DNA of 64,000 nt from Scenedesmus sp. ARA3 (Eukaryota; Chlorophyta; Chlorophyceae; Sphaeropleales; Scenedesmaceae). Made by a program: the position numbers and the translations under genes. The stretch spans positions 44,933 through 108,932 of the forward strand of contig RWJK01001514.1 of the NCBI GenBank assembly GCA_004335835.1. The letters run 5' to 3'. The notes beneath the pieces were generated by a model that saw only the letters and a list, made by a program, of their open reading frames with translations, was not told where the DNA came from and ran no database searches. Below, one piece after another: positions 24,301 through 36,300 of the stretch. Position 1 is the first letter of the stretch, and the number at the start of each line of letters is the position of its first letter.

Positions 24301-24897
24301 ACGTAAGTGGTCGTCCAGAGCACTGCCAATGTTTCAGGGTTCAGCTGCTGCATTGCTGCAGTGCAGTGCAGCACGCACAACTTACTACTGCAGGAAGATC
24401 GCCTGTGACATATCAAGCTCGGGGCAATGCGTGGACCATCAGTTACACTGGTAAGCACACACAGTCCATCTCACTGAGTCAGAAGCGCTCGTCCCCTTCA
24501 GTTCCCTGTGTATCATACACGCTCTGCCCTAGCAGGCAGGCAGCTCTCAGCCCTGCACCCTGAACTGCAGCCACACCGCTGCTGCTGCCACACCCCAAGC
24601 ATGCAGCCTGCTTGGAGCGCTGCAGCAGCAGCACCTGCAGCCTCACTTGACCCAGCACACAGACAAAACAGCACACTAAACACACCTAACCACAGCCAGT
24701 CGCTGGCAGCGGCTGCAGCTGCAGCGCGCTGCGTGTTCTACAGTCCCCCAGGGGGAGCAACAGCTCATGGCCACAGGCCCTGGAACCTGCAGCATGAAAA
24801 GCACAGCAGCAGCAGCAGCAAGAGGTTAGCATACTCACTAATGCAAGTTTGCTTCATATGCATGTCAAGGAATGTCCATGCTTGGTTGCAGGGATTT

Positions 24898-25044
24898 TGG
24901 GCTCAGGCATGCCACTGCCTTGCAGCTGCACCCTGCATAGGCACCTATGTCTCTCTCAGCAACCATGTGCATGTGGCTGCATGCCGAGCTGCAGCAAGCT
25001 GGTGTGCAGGGCGCAGCTGCAAGGCAGTGGCATGCCTGAGCCCA
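24898..25044. repeat. Long near-perfect hairpin
   Basis: Arms 24898-24937 and 25005-25044 are inverted copies over 40 bp with about one mismatch (core TGGGCTCAGGCATGCCACTG), separated by a 67-bp loop. The region is between AKR and LHCA and contains no supported exon. It could be a pre-miRNA-like transcript or a small foldback element. Confidence 0.8.
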
Positions 25045-25257
25045 GATGAGCCAATGCAGTGCTGTTCAACATATGCTTGCTGCCCAGTACCGCAGGCACA
25101 TCATCTGAATCACCCTGGTACCACTACAGTAAGACGTGCCGCTGCCCTGCTTGAATGCCACGTGTGAACTGTAAACAAATTCCTTCGCCAGCATCACTGC
25201 CAGCAGCAGCAGCTGCGCAAAACACCACCAGCCGCAGCACCAGCCGCAGCAGGCCAC

Positions 25258-28200
25258 TCACAGGCATGGTGTGAAGATCTGTGTGCCCTGGAAGTTGGTG
25301 AACTGGGGGATCTTGCACTCCGGCTGCACCACCTGACCGGGGATGACCACAGCCTTGCTGAAGATGGTGGTGCCCATGGGGTCTAGGGGAAGGGATAAAG
25401 CAGCAGCAGCAGCAGCAGCAGCAAGCAAGCAGCAGAAGTAAGTGCAGTTTACGGAGGCTGACAGGCACTGAGGATGGTGGTGCCCATGGAGTCTGACGAA
25501 CAAAAGAAAGCAGGAGCATTGCCAGCAGCAGCAGCAGCAGGAACAGCACGTACGTTGCAGTTCGTCAAGGTCTGTCACTGACAGAAGCTAGAGGCTGCAA
25601 CCTGCCAAGTACGTCAGCTGCAGGCTTCCTTACCATTTACTTGCACAAGCATTACCCGCGTGTCAAGAAGCTGCACTGTGCAACAGAGCAACCCACGCAC
25701 CTGCCAGGTGCTCGCTCAGTGCTGCCAGGGGCCCCTTGCCGGTGACCTGTGCTGCCATGGTGAAGCCGATGAACGCAAGCATGGCGAGGCGGCCGTTCTT
25801 GATCTCCTTGACCTTCATCTCCTCCATGGGGCCCGGCACAAAGGGAGCAAAGCCGGGGTAGCCCACCTGCACAGATAGCGGCAGCAAGCAAGAGCAGTTC
25901 AGGATCAGCCGTACAGCACTTGGTGGCAGCAGAGTGGCACCAGGAACATGTGGTTGAGCCAAAAGCCGCGCAGCACTTGGTGGCAGCAGAGTGGCACACT
26001 GGTCGGTTCCTCGGAGCATCAGCATCTTGGAGAGCCATACCAGCTGTTGGCAGTCGTGTGTCTGCTGGCACCACTGTGCAGCAGCTCTAGGCTTGGGAGT
26101 GGCATCCGCAGTTGCCTTGCCGCCTGCTGCTTCACACATTATTTCAAGTGCCTGCACCGCACCTCGCGTGGTGCCAGCTTGTTGCTAAGGAACAGCGGGT
26201 CGGCGTCCACGCTGCCTGGACAACAGAGTAACAAAAATAACAAGTACACGTAACAACAATAACAACTGGCTGCACCTCATGGGGTGCCAGCTTGTTGCTG
26301 GGGAACAGCGGGTCGGCGTCCACGCTGCCTGGGTTGCGGAAGTCCTGCCAGCGCTTGAGCTCCACAAAGTGCATTGCGAAGAACTCGAATGCCAGCAGGC
26401 CCACAATGTTGAAGGGCAGGTCGATCTTGGTGGGCGCGTCGTACCAGAACACATCTGGCTTGACCACCTCCTGCAAAGCGGCAGTTGGCATGACACATTG
26501 TTGTGACAGATGCAGGACGTGCAGAGGTTGCTGGTGATTGGTCAATCTTGGTGAGTGCGTTTACCAGAACACATCTGGCTTGACCACCTCCTGCAAAGCG
26601 GCAGTTGGCATGACATATTGTTGTGACAGATGCAGGACGTGCAGAGGTTGCTGGTGATTGGTCAATCTTGGTGAGTGCGTTTACCAGAACACATCTGGCT
26701 TGACCACCTCCTGCAAAGCGTTAGAGAATGCAACGGGGACAAAGAATGAGGATAGATTTGGATGTTTTTCGTGTACACACAAGAGCGCAATTGTGGCAGG
26801 GTTCATAAGGTGGACTGCTTGCAGGAAAGGACAAGGACATGCGAGTGCTGAGTCAGGAGTCGTGTGCACGCCGGCTGCTGACTGTGGTATTTGGGATGCT
26901 GCTGCCAGTATCCTTGCTGGTTGGCTCTGAATGTTGCCACCAGCACTGCTGTTCTGCCAGACTGCACTAGCACTCTGAACCCTTTTACATTTGACCCAAT
27001 GTGGCTTGTTCATTCTGCCTGCTGCTGCTGCCGCCTGTGTCTGACGCAAGCTTAGCACATCCACAACTACGGCTCATCCACGCAGGAGCAGCCAGGCCCC
27101 AGCTGCTCTCCATGGTCAATTCCCACTCAGCATCGCAGCCCTGCCTCTGCTGATGCTTGTGTTTGCTGCTCATGCGTTGCCCAGCTGACAAAGGCTGCTC
27201 CTGTTGATGAGTCATGCTGCTGCTGCTGCGCCGCACCTGCACCATGATGCCAGCCACAGCAAGCATGGCCCAGCGAGCGTGCACGCGCTCAGACTCCGCG
27301 AACCACTTCAGGCTCTCGGGGTTGGAGCCCAGGCCCCTGTTGCGCCAGCAGCAGCAGCAGCAGCAATTCCCGAGCCGTCAGCCCGCATCAGATGGTGCGG
27401 TCACACAACTGAGAAAGACTGCTAAGACCAGCTACAAACTAGACCTGCTGCTTAGCCCACGGCATCAGCCTATCTGTCTTGTATGATGACAGTCTGAGCT
27501 GCTGAGGCTGTTTCAGAATGGCGATGAGGCTGTCTGCTGTGCTGCCGGCTGCCTGCGGACAGTAGCACACCAGCTGCTGCTGCTGCTGGCCTGCTGTGGT
27601 AACACTCACAGTGGGTCGAAGCCAAAGTCACCGGGCAGCCTACAAGTGCAGGAACAATGTGTTTATTAGTTTGGGGTCACTGTAACAGCATTGCGTGTAT
27701 GTACTGCCAAGACAGATCTGCTGCAGATATCGCAGATCTCAAGATGGGGCACGTCCTGCATACGTAGCTTCTTCCCTGTACTGCGCAGCAATCCAGCTGC
27801 TGCCATACTTGATTCTTGATCTGAGTCAGCAAATGCGATCCGGAGGAGAGCCATCTGACGATGTTGCCAGTCAAACTTGGTGCAAGATCTGCTGCCAGTG
27901 CTGATGGCCCTGCTGAGTGCCAGTGCTGACCAGCCTTGACCGCGTCGCGGCCTGCCGGCTCCCATGTTTATGTTCGTCAATTTGAGATGTGCTGATAACT
28001 TTGAACGGTCACGTGCTGATGTGAGCTGCGAGTAACCAGTCGAGTCACCGCGCCAGAACTGGGTACTCACTCGCCCTTGAGGTGAGCTGGGGGTGCGCTT
28101 CCTGGCCTCCACATGGGCCGGCTGCTTGCAGCAACCTTGACATTGCATCGTGGGGCCTGCACAGGCAGCGCCACACCAAGCTGGGTCAGCACGGGGACTG

Positions 28201-28361
28201 CCGGCCTTGTGCCGATCTATGCATCTGTTGCGCTCATTTCCCTGAAACTAATGGAATTGTTGTTTGTGAACATCTGCACATAAAACGGCTCGCACTGCTT
28301 CAGTGCTGACCTTGGAGCCCACACGAGCGGTCAGGCCACGGGTCTGCAGCGCGAAAGCCAT
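25258..28361 (-). CDS. Photosystem I light-harvesting chlorophyll a/b protein (LHCA type)
   Basis: Exons supported: 28361-28311 (MAFALQTRG, transit-peptide start), 28121-28071 (HVEARKRTP), about 27641-27613 ([10 protein letters not shown]), 27336-27237, 26470-26276, 25866-25701, 25382-25258. Helix 1 has the chlorophyll-binding [12 protein letters not shown] (Glu, His, Arg). Helix 2 has [18 protein letters not shown] followed by [17 protein letters not shown], an LHCI-type loop. Helix 3 has [20 protein letters not shown] (Glu, Asn, Arg). The C terminus reads FTPCL and stops. From 27641 down all junctions keep phase. The segment that should precede [10 protein letters not shown] was not found between 27642 and 28070, so one short exon is missing from the model or lost. 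The product is a thylakoid antenna protein imported into the chloroplast. Which LHCA paralogue it is cannot be settled. Confidence 0.9.
25908..26000. repeat. 57-bp tandem duplication in an LHCA intron
   Basis: The string CAGCACTTGGTGGCAGCAGA and its flanks occur at about 25911 and again at about 25968, between exons 6 and 5 of the LHCA gene. No coding content seen. Confidence 0.7.
26158..26218 (-). repeat. Shadow copy of the LHCA exon 5 end and donor
   Basis: About 60 bp repeats the last codons of exon 5 (GSVDADPLF, then NKLAP) and its donor at 26276, lying in the following intron about 116 bp downstream in transcript sense. It has point changes and no acceptor of its own. Confidence 0.75.
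26445..26722 (-). repeat. 120-bp tandem repeat carrying the LHCA exon 5 acceptor, 2.3 copies
   Basis: The acceptor TTTGCAG|GAGGTGGTCA and the first codons [10 protein letters not shown] recur at exact 120-bp spacing (units from about 26445, 26565 and 26685). The unit nearest the rest of exon 5 is functional by frame. In the other two the exon part runs only about 25-30 bp before diverging. Confidence 0.88.
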
Positions 28362-29452
28362 TTTTGCAAGTGGTTTGACGTGGAGTAGAGCAGCCGAGAG
28401 CGGCACGGCTTGGATATACTCGCAGATCTCTGGGATGCCAAAACCTAAACACTGAAAGCTCGTTCTTGCCTGTCGCCGCAATACCCGGACCGCGATGGCA
28501 TCATCCAACGATAACTTTATTTTAAACATTTTTTGCTGGTCATCAGTGTATGCACGCCGGCGGCATGCCATCAACGAAGTCATGATGGTCAGCACACCTG
28601 AGGGCTAGAAGTCTGAGCTCATACAATTTCACGGGCTGAAAACTTCCTCTTCAGTAAAATTTAAACAGTAACCATCTTGGTGATTGTTCTGACTTAGGCA
28701 CGTGCTGAGACATTGAAACAAGTGGCCAGATTCAAAATCAAGGTGTGAGCTTCCTACAGGCCATGCATACAGGAGACATCAATGCCGGCGCAACCTGCTA
28801 TATGCTGCATGATTCAGTTGTTAATGGAACTACGATGATACTGGTGCACTGGTGCCCAAGCTTATGCAGGTCAGCCGCAGGGTGAACTGTGATTGAACAC
28901 CACACCGCCCAACATGCTCCATGTCTGGCGTTGAGGTGCTGCGTTCCTGGTGCTGCGAGCCAGCATGTGCTTTGTCTTATTGATCACCCTATTAGTCATA
29001 ACCTGCACAACAATTCGCTTACCATTGTCCTTGTTATAAGCAGTATCATTGCCGCTCAGGCCTTGAAGGGTACCTGATGGATCGCTGGCTGCAGCAGAGG
29101 TGCTGCTTATTTTCTTTGCATCACCATACAAGGGGTTCATTGCTGAAGGTTCTGAGCGCTAAGCCGTGCAATTCTATTGAAGGCGCCGCGTCACTTGCAG
29201 CTAGGGTCAGATCGCTGGGTTCACGCTCTCATTCAAAGTAACTGCGACCGCATAAAACCAACCGATCGACCCCCTTATACCAAGCGAATTCAGTGCTTGT
29301 GGTCCTGCTGCTGAGGACGGAGGCAGGGGCATGCAGCGTCAGCAGCAGCTGCTGCTGTGCAGCTGCTGCTCCTGCAGCTTGTACCACCAATTTTGAGCAG
29401 CCGGCGAAGCAGCTGGGGCAGATAACAGATTGGTCGTTCTGCCACGTTAGCT
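28362..29452. other. Divergent promoter region between LHCA and CPSF2
   Basis: No recognisable exon. This 1.1-kb stretch separates two divergently transcribed genes, is less repeat-rich than its surroundings and has AT-rich patches near 28500-28540 and 28640-28670. A weak CTTATACC string near 29273 is the only TATA-like element towards CPSF2. Confidence 0.45.
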
Positions 29453-32400
29453 ATGACAGCCACACTGCAGTTCAGGCCGGTATACGGGGCAGAAAGCGAT
29501 GACCCATTCTGCTTCCTGCTCAAAATCGGCAGCGTCACTGTGCTGCTGGATTGCGGCTGGAACGAGCAGTTTGACCTACAGCTGCTGCAGCCTCTGCTAC
29601 AGTAAGTGGATCAACCGCTGCTGCCTGGTGCTGCTGCAGCAGGGTGTTGTTGGGTGTTCCCTGGCAGCAGCAGCAGCAGCCCCAACACATGCATCACTTG
29701 TTTGTGCTGTTGTTGTTGACATTCTGCCAGGCTTTCCCAAAGGCAGTGTGTTGGTGGTTGTACGTGCGCGCGGTGATGATTGCACATTTTTCGATCTGAG
29801 CAGCCCCCTCGCAAGGGCCTGACAGAGACACAATGCATCGCCAGTTACTGAGCGCAACTGTCACGTACCACCACCTGTGTTTTTTGAGTTGTATGGTTCA
29901 TGCACACTTCTGCATCCTGTTCAGCAACTGCCAGCATGTATTGCCTGCACAATCGGAAGCTTAAACCACAATCTCCAACAGTTGATGTACATAGACATCA
30001 GCACCCTCCTGCAAGCAGACTGCCTGCCAACACATATCTGCACACATTTTTGCCTCTTTCCCACTGTTCCATCTACTGCCAACAATGTTTACGCCAATCA
30101 AACACACCCTAACACTCAATCATACCCTCCCAACTGCTTTCCTGCAAGCAGAGCTGCGCCGGACGTTGACCTGGTGCTGCTGTCGCATCCAGACACAAGG
30201 CATGTGGGCGCGCTGCCCTACCTGGTGGCCAAGGGTGGCTTGAAGGCGCCTGTGTATGCAGCAGCGCCAGTGGCCAAGCTTGGGATGATGTTCATGTACG
30301 ATCACCACGCAAGTCGCAATGTGAGTTGGCGGAGTTGTTGCAATGTAGCAGCGTCGATAATTGAAAGATGTGGGTTTTGCTGTGCTTACTGCATGTTGCT
30401 GCTGAGGTTAGTGACGCGCATCTTGTCGCTGTGGTTTGCTGGCACGTGCGCGGTGATGATTGCACATTCCTCGATCTGAGCAGCCCCCTCGCAAGGGCCT
30501 GATAGAGACACAATGCATCGCCAGTTACTGAGCGCTCTCGTGCTGCTGTGGTCTTAGATGGTGCTCTGCAGTCCAGCTGGTGTTAGTGTGTTGGTTGTGG
30601 GTTGGCTGCGGCCCTGTGCTGATGTTTGCCCTTGTTAATCATGGGTGGTGGCCTGCACATGTGCCGTTGTTTCTTTTGTGCTTGGCTAAGTCCTGTGGAT
30701 CATGTCTCCTGCATGTCGTGTACGGATCAATCCTGCAGAGACTGGTCTCCACATTTGTGAAACGCATGCTTTCATGTTACATTGCAGTCACTGAGGTGTC
30801 CCAGGTATGACAGCACCTTACGGCAGCTACCGCTGCTGGTCAAACAACCATGGCATGGTTACTTGCCCTGCCTCTTGTGCCTGCTTGCAGGAAGTGTCTG
30901 ACTTCAGCCTCTTTGGCCTCGAAGACATCGACAAGGCCTTCACAAACACAGTCAAACCAGTCAAACACCACCAGCCGGTCAAACTTGTCCTGCAAGGCAC
31001 AGCGCTGCGTATTGTGGGCTACCCTGCAGGCCACATGCTAGGGGGCACGGTGTGGGTGCTAGAGGCTGGCAGTGAGGTGGTGGTGTATGGAGTGGATACC
31101 AACCACAACAAGGAGAGGTGCGCAGTACAGCTGGGCATATGTATGTGAGGGGTCTTTGTGGGTTTGGAAGCGCATGAGCTGCACTGTTGGCAATTCACCT
31201 GTCAGCATGGGTTGGTTACGATACAATGCTGGGCGGAGGGTGGGGGCAGGCTTTTGTCAGTTGCAAGCATTAAGATGCAGCCGACCCATGGTGTTTGAAA
31301 CTGGGATGGCGCAGCACAGCACGAAATGGCTGCTGTTGGTGTGGCCCGCTAAGCAAGTGCTTGTGGCGCTGTGCCCAGCAGCTGCGAGGGTAATTCATAC
31401 CATGCTGCGGCCGCATTGCGCGAGCTACCAACGTACCAACCCCTTTTGTGCATGACGCGCATGTGGTACCTGATGTGGCTTGCAGGCACCTGAACGGCGG
31501 CCAGCTGTCCAACGTGCCCAGCAGGCCTGCGCTGCTCATCACCGACTGCTCGCGCGTGCACATTAAAGCCATGAACAGAGCAACACGGGAGAAGGCGCTG
31601 AAAGATGCCATCCTGGGCGTGCTGCGGCGCCAGGTGCGGCGGCTTGCAGGAAACATCAGCCGCAGGGGCGGCTTGCAGGAAGCATCAGCCTCAGGGGCGC
31701 TGCCTGCAGCGCTGTACGACGCAGCGCAAGCACAATGTGTCTAGATAGTGGCGTCTGCAGCATGTAGCTGCGCAGCTATCATGGCTTTTACATGAAGTTT
31801 CTGGCTGCCGCTGATTTGCAGATAGTCTGCTAACACAGTACCATCGCTGCTGCCTGCTTGCCGCTGTGTGCTGTGCATGTGCGCCTGCTGGTGCTGCTGG
31901 TGCTGCTGGTGCTGCTGTGCAGGGCAGCGTGCTGCTGCCTGTTGATTCTGCGGGGCGCATGCTGGAGCTGCTGCTCACGCTAGAGAAGATGTGGGCTACC
32001 ACAGAGCCCAGGTTAGCAGAACAATAGCAAAGGCAGCAACAACAGCTGCCTTTCTTGCACTTATAGTGTATGTAGATGTTTATGAATGGAAAGCGCGTGC
32101 TTACGCCCCACCGTTATATTCACCAAGTCAGTAGCGAATGGCCTGCTGGCCGTGCTGCGCTGCGGTTCCTACTGCCAGGCTGCAATACCCATTGGCTTGC
32201 TTGCATCATACCATACAGCACACCGAAGCTCAATTGTATCCACTAGCCCTACTGCCTGTGCTGTGCTGTGCTGTGCGGTTTGCTCTTCTCAACTGCATAC
32301 TGCCAGGCTGCCGTATCCTCTGGCGCTGCTGAGCCATGTGGGTGGCAGCACCATTGATTATGCGCGCAACATGATCGAGTGGATGAGTGATGAGGTGCAG

Positions 32401-33092
32401 CGGGAGTTCAACGTCAGCAACACCAACCCGCTGCAGACGCAGCACTTCAAGTGAGTTTCACAGCAGAGTGTGAGGCAAACACAGAAACAGATGCCAGCTA
32501 CAAGGGGCACAGGCACAGCAAGATTCTGCTGGGCAAGTTTCTGCGCTGCATGGGGTGCACAGTTCGTCGAAGGCAATATGAATATTGTTTTAGATGCATG
32601 ATGAGTGGATGAGTGATGAGGTGCAGCGGGAGTTCAATGTCAGCAACACCAACCCGCTGCAGACGCAGCACTTCAAGTGAGTATGGACTATTGGACTGGG
32701 TTTGTGTCCAGGCTTCAGCAACCAGGAAGCACACTCATGTCGATGCTGCCAGGTGTGTTGTGTACCACAGCTCCATGAGTAATTTATGCGTGGTTTTTTC
32801 TGCTGCCGTGCACAGAAGAAGAGGCCGCACTTGCCTGATAGTCTCACCAACAAGCCTGCTGTTCCTACGTGTCCTGCTGCTGCATCGCTGCTGCTGCCGC
32901 CGCGTCACCTTGCCAGGAACACCATCCGGCTGTGCCACTGCCCGGCTGATGTCAACAGGCTGTGTGGGCCGGGCCCTAAGGTGGTGCTGGCCACAGGGAT
33001 CACCCTTGAAGCAGGCCTGGCGCGCCAGATGCTGCTGCAGTGGGGCGCCGACCCGCGCAACGCGGTGCTGTTCACGCAGCCGCCTCGGGTGC

Positions 33093-33132
<40 letters not shown>

Positions 33133-33270
33133 ATGCTACTGCTCTGCTGTGCAAACCTGTGTTGTTTGCAGTGCTGTTCATGCAGCCGCCACGGGTGCGC
33201 TGCTGCTGCTGCTGCTGTGCTATGCAAATCTGCGTTGTTTGCGGTGCTGTTCATGCAGCCTCTACGGGGG

Positions 33271-33309
<39 letters not shown>

Positions 33310-36300
33310 TCTGTGTAAACCGGTGTTGAATGCGGTGCTGTTCATGCAGCCATACGGCTGCGCTGCTGCTGCTGTTCGTCATCTGCCTGCTGCTGCTGGC
33401 CTGTGTCAAGCTCGAGCTCCACCAGGGTCGCGTAGTTGCTGTTGCTGTGTGCCGGACGGTTCAGTCAGCAGCTGCGGCGGTTGGTGTGCGAGATGTGGAG
33501 TTTTATGTGTGGGTCACCTAGCTGAGCAGCATGTGCTGCTTTTCTATGCGATCCTGTGCTGAATGCTGCCTGTGTGCACTCCCCTGTATCCGTGTGTGCT
33601 CACTCATTGTTGTGCTTACATGTTGTTGTGCTGACCCTGCAGGGTGGCACGCTGGCAGCCGACTTGCTGTCTCCCAGGCCGCCCGGGCCCCTCAGCCTCT
33701 CGCTATTAGTCGGCAGGCGCGTGCCGCTGCAAGGAGCAGAGCTGGAGGCATTTGAGGCTGCCCGGCTGCTGGCAGAGGCCGCTGCAGCAGCAGCAGGCGA
33801 AGAAGAGGCGGCAGCAGCAGCAGCGGTGCTGCCAATGCGGGAGAGCTCCGGGGTTCTGAGTCAGCTCAAGCGCAGCAACACAGGCGCAGTGGAGCAGGTG
33901 GGATGCAGGTGCTGGTGTCTCTTGTGCTGTTTTCATAGGCCCTACACTGCAGCCTTTTGTACTTTCAAGGGAGGGGCACACGCAAAGCAGACACCAGCAT
34001 TGCCAGCTGACTTGCTGTCAGACGTTTTTGAGCGCTGTATGCTTTGGTTCGGTCTACGAGGGCAGGTGCGGTGCACAGCAAGTATATGTATATGTGCTGT
34101 CAATGGGGGAGAGCTCTGGGGTGCTGAGTCAGCTCAAGCGCAGCAACACGGGTGCAGTGGAGCAGGTGGGACGCAGGTGCTGCTGTTTGGTTTTCTCTGC
34201 TGCGGACTTGATATTGACAAAGGATCTTGTGCGGTGCATGCTGTGGCTCGATCCACAAGGGTGAACGTGTCTTACATCAAGTTTGTGTATTGATTTCGTG
34301 AGCTGGCTGCGTGCGCTTTTACGATACATTAGTGCCGTTGCTACATTAACAGTACCGCTATCGGGCGCCTGCTGCTGCCCAACTCTCACCAACGTCTGCA
34401 CCCCTTGGCATGCTTCCGCTGCTTTACTTGCTTCCACTGCTGCACTTGCTTCCACTGCTGCATATGCCTACATACCCCCTCTCTTCGCTTCCGTCTTTAT
34501 TCTCCCTGATCTACTCTCCAAGGTGCTGTTGCAGCTGCATGCTGCATGTGATGCCGTTGGCAGCGACAGCACAGTTCAGACTCCTCCCCTTTGCTGCCCT
34601 CCTGCTCTACTGCAGGTGCTGCCGGAGCAGCATGCTGCCTCCAACGCTGACATAGCCCTTCCCGTTGCTGCCCTCCCTGCTCTACTGCAGGTGCTGCCGG
34701 AGCAGCATGCCGCTTTTGATGCCTTTGGCAGCGACAGCGCTATGGCAGAGGAGGGAGTGCTCATGGACGGCTTTGCGCCGCCTGCTGGCGCGATGTATGC
34801 GATGTTTCCGGACGAGCAGGAGCTGCTGCAGCAGGAGTGGGACGCGTATGGAGCTGTGGTAGACACCAGCGGGCTGCGCATGACAGACGGTGGGTGTTAT
34901 TGAGATTATGGGAGCGGTTTGGGTCCTCAGATGCCTGGGTGGCATGCAGCGCTTGTGCTCGTGGTGCACGTATGGTCGTGGTCGGCAAAGTTTTCGGTTG
35001 CTCAGTCAACTACCACCCTGTGGCAGCAGGCTGTTGTTTCTGGTTGAAGAGCAGGAGCCGCTGCAGCAGGAGTGGGACGCGTATGGGGCTGTGGTGGACA
35101 CCAGCGGGCTGCGCATGACTGACGGTGGGTTTTTGGGTTCACCAAATCCATTGATTGGGGGCATTTTTGGGAAGCGCATGGATGTTATGCAGTGCTTGTG
35201 CTTGTGTTAGGCGTATGGTGTCGGGCTGCAAAGTTGCAGTTGCTCAGTCAAACATCACCCTGGCAGTAGGTGGCATGGAACCTGTTGACACGTGGCTGTG
35301 AGTTTCACCACTTGTACGAGGTTTGAGGGCAGATTGTGTATTCCCAGCAGCGGGGCTCCTCTTACTCTCCTGCTGCCGCTCCGCCAGCCGGCAGGCAGGG
35401 TTCAGGGCATGCCCCGCACAGTAAACCCCACTGGAGCACCTGGACGCACTTCTCACAGGCCATGTGCAGCGCGTTGTTTGCGCACCAGATATCTGCTTTA
35501 ACGCGCGCCCTTGTCCACCCTGTATCAAAGCGTGGCGCATAACACCTGTCGCCTTTGGCTTTACTTTGCATTGCTGCTGTTGCCGGTGGTGTTTCGCTCC
35601 TGCACCAACCCTGTTCAACCGTGCTCTTGAAACATTATGCTGCTGCTGCTGCTGCTTGAACCTGTTGCTACAGAGGCACTGGAGGCTGGTGCTGCTGCAG
35701 CAGAGGAGGAGGATCAGGACGTAGAGGACGTGCCAACAAAGGTATGCCTTTGAATTATAGGCATGTGCTGCCGCTGCTGAATAGTTGCATCGCCTGCGCA
35801 GTACAGGCGCGCACAGGCTGTGCATGTCAACAGTGTCGTGCAACTGCCAGTTGCAGCCAGGCAAGGATGGAAGTCCTGGCTCTGCAGCTCTGTGGCTAGC
35901 CCAGAAATGGGCTGCGCATGTCAGGGTGACAGGGTGACATATCACACACGAGCAGCGCACGCTGCTTGTTGCTCTTGGAACCATGCATCTCAACTTTGAT
36001 GTCCTTCTTCAAAGCATGGTATTCCTCGCCCACACAACCCTGTGTGCTGCTGTCACCGCTGCTGCTGCTGCTGATGTCGCTGCTGCTGCTGCTGCTGCAG
36101 GTGGTGCACGAGCAGGTCTCCCTCAGCTTTGCAGCGACAGCGCAGCTGCTGGAGGGCTACAGCGGCGCCTCAGATGCCCGCAGCTTGCGCACCATTGTGG
36201 CAAACCTGGCGCCGCGCGCGCTGGTGCTGATTGGCGGCGGCATGATAGAGACAATGGAGATGGCCAATGAGTGCAAGCGGGAGCTGCCGCCGCAGCAGAC

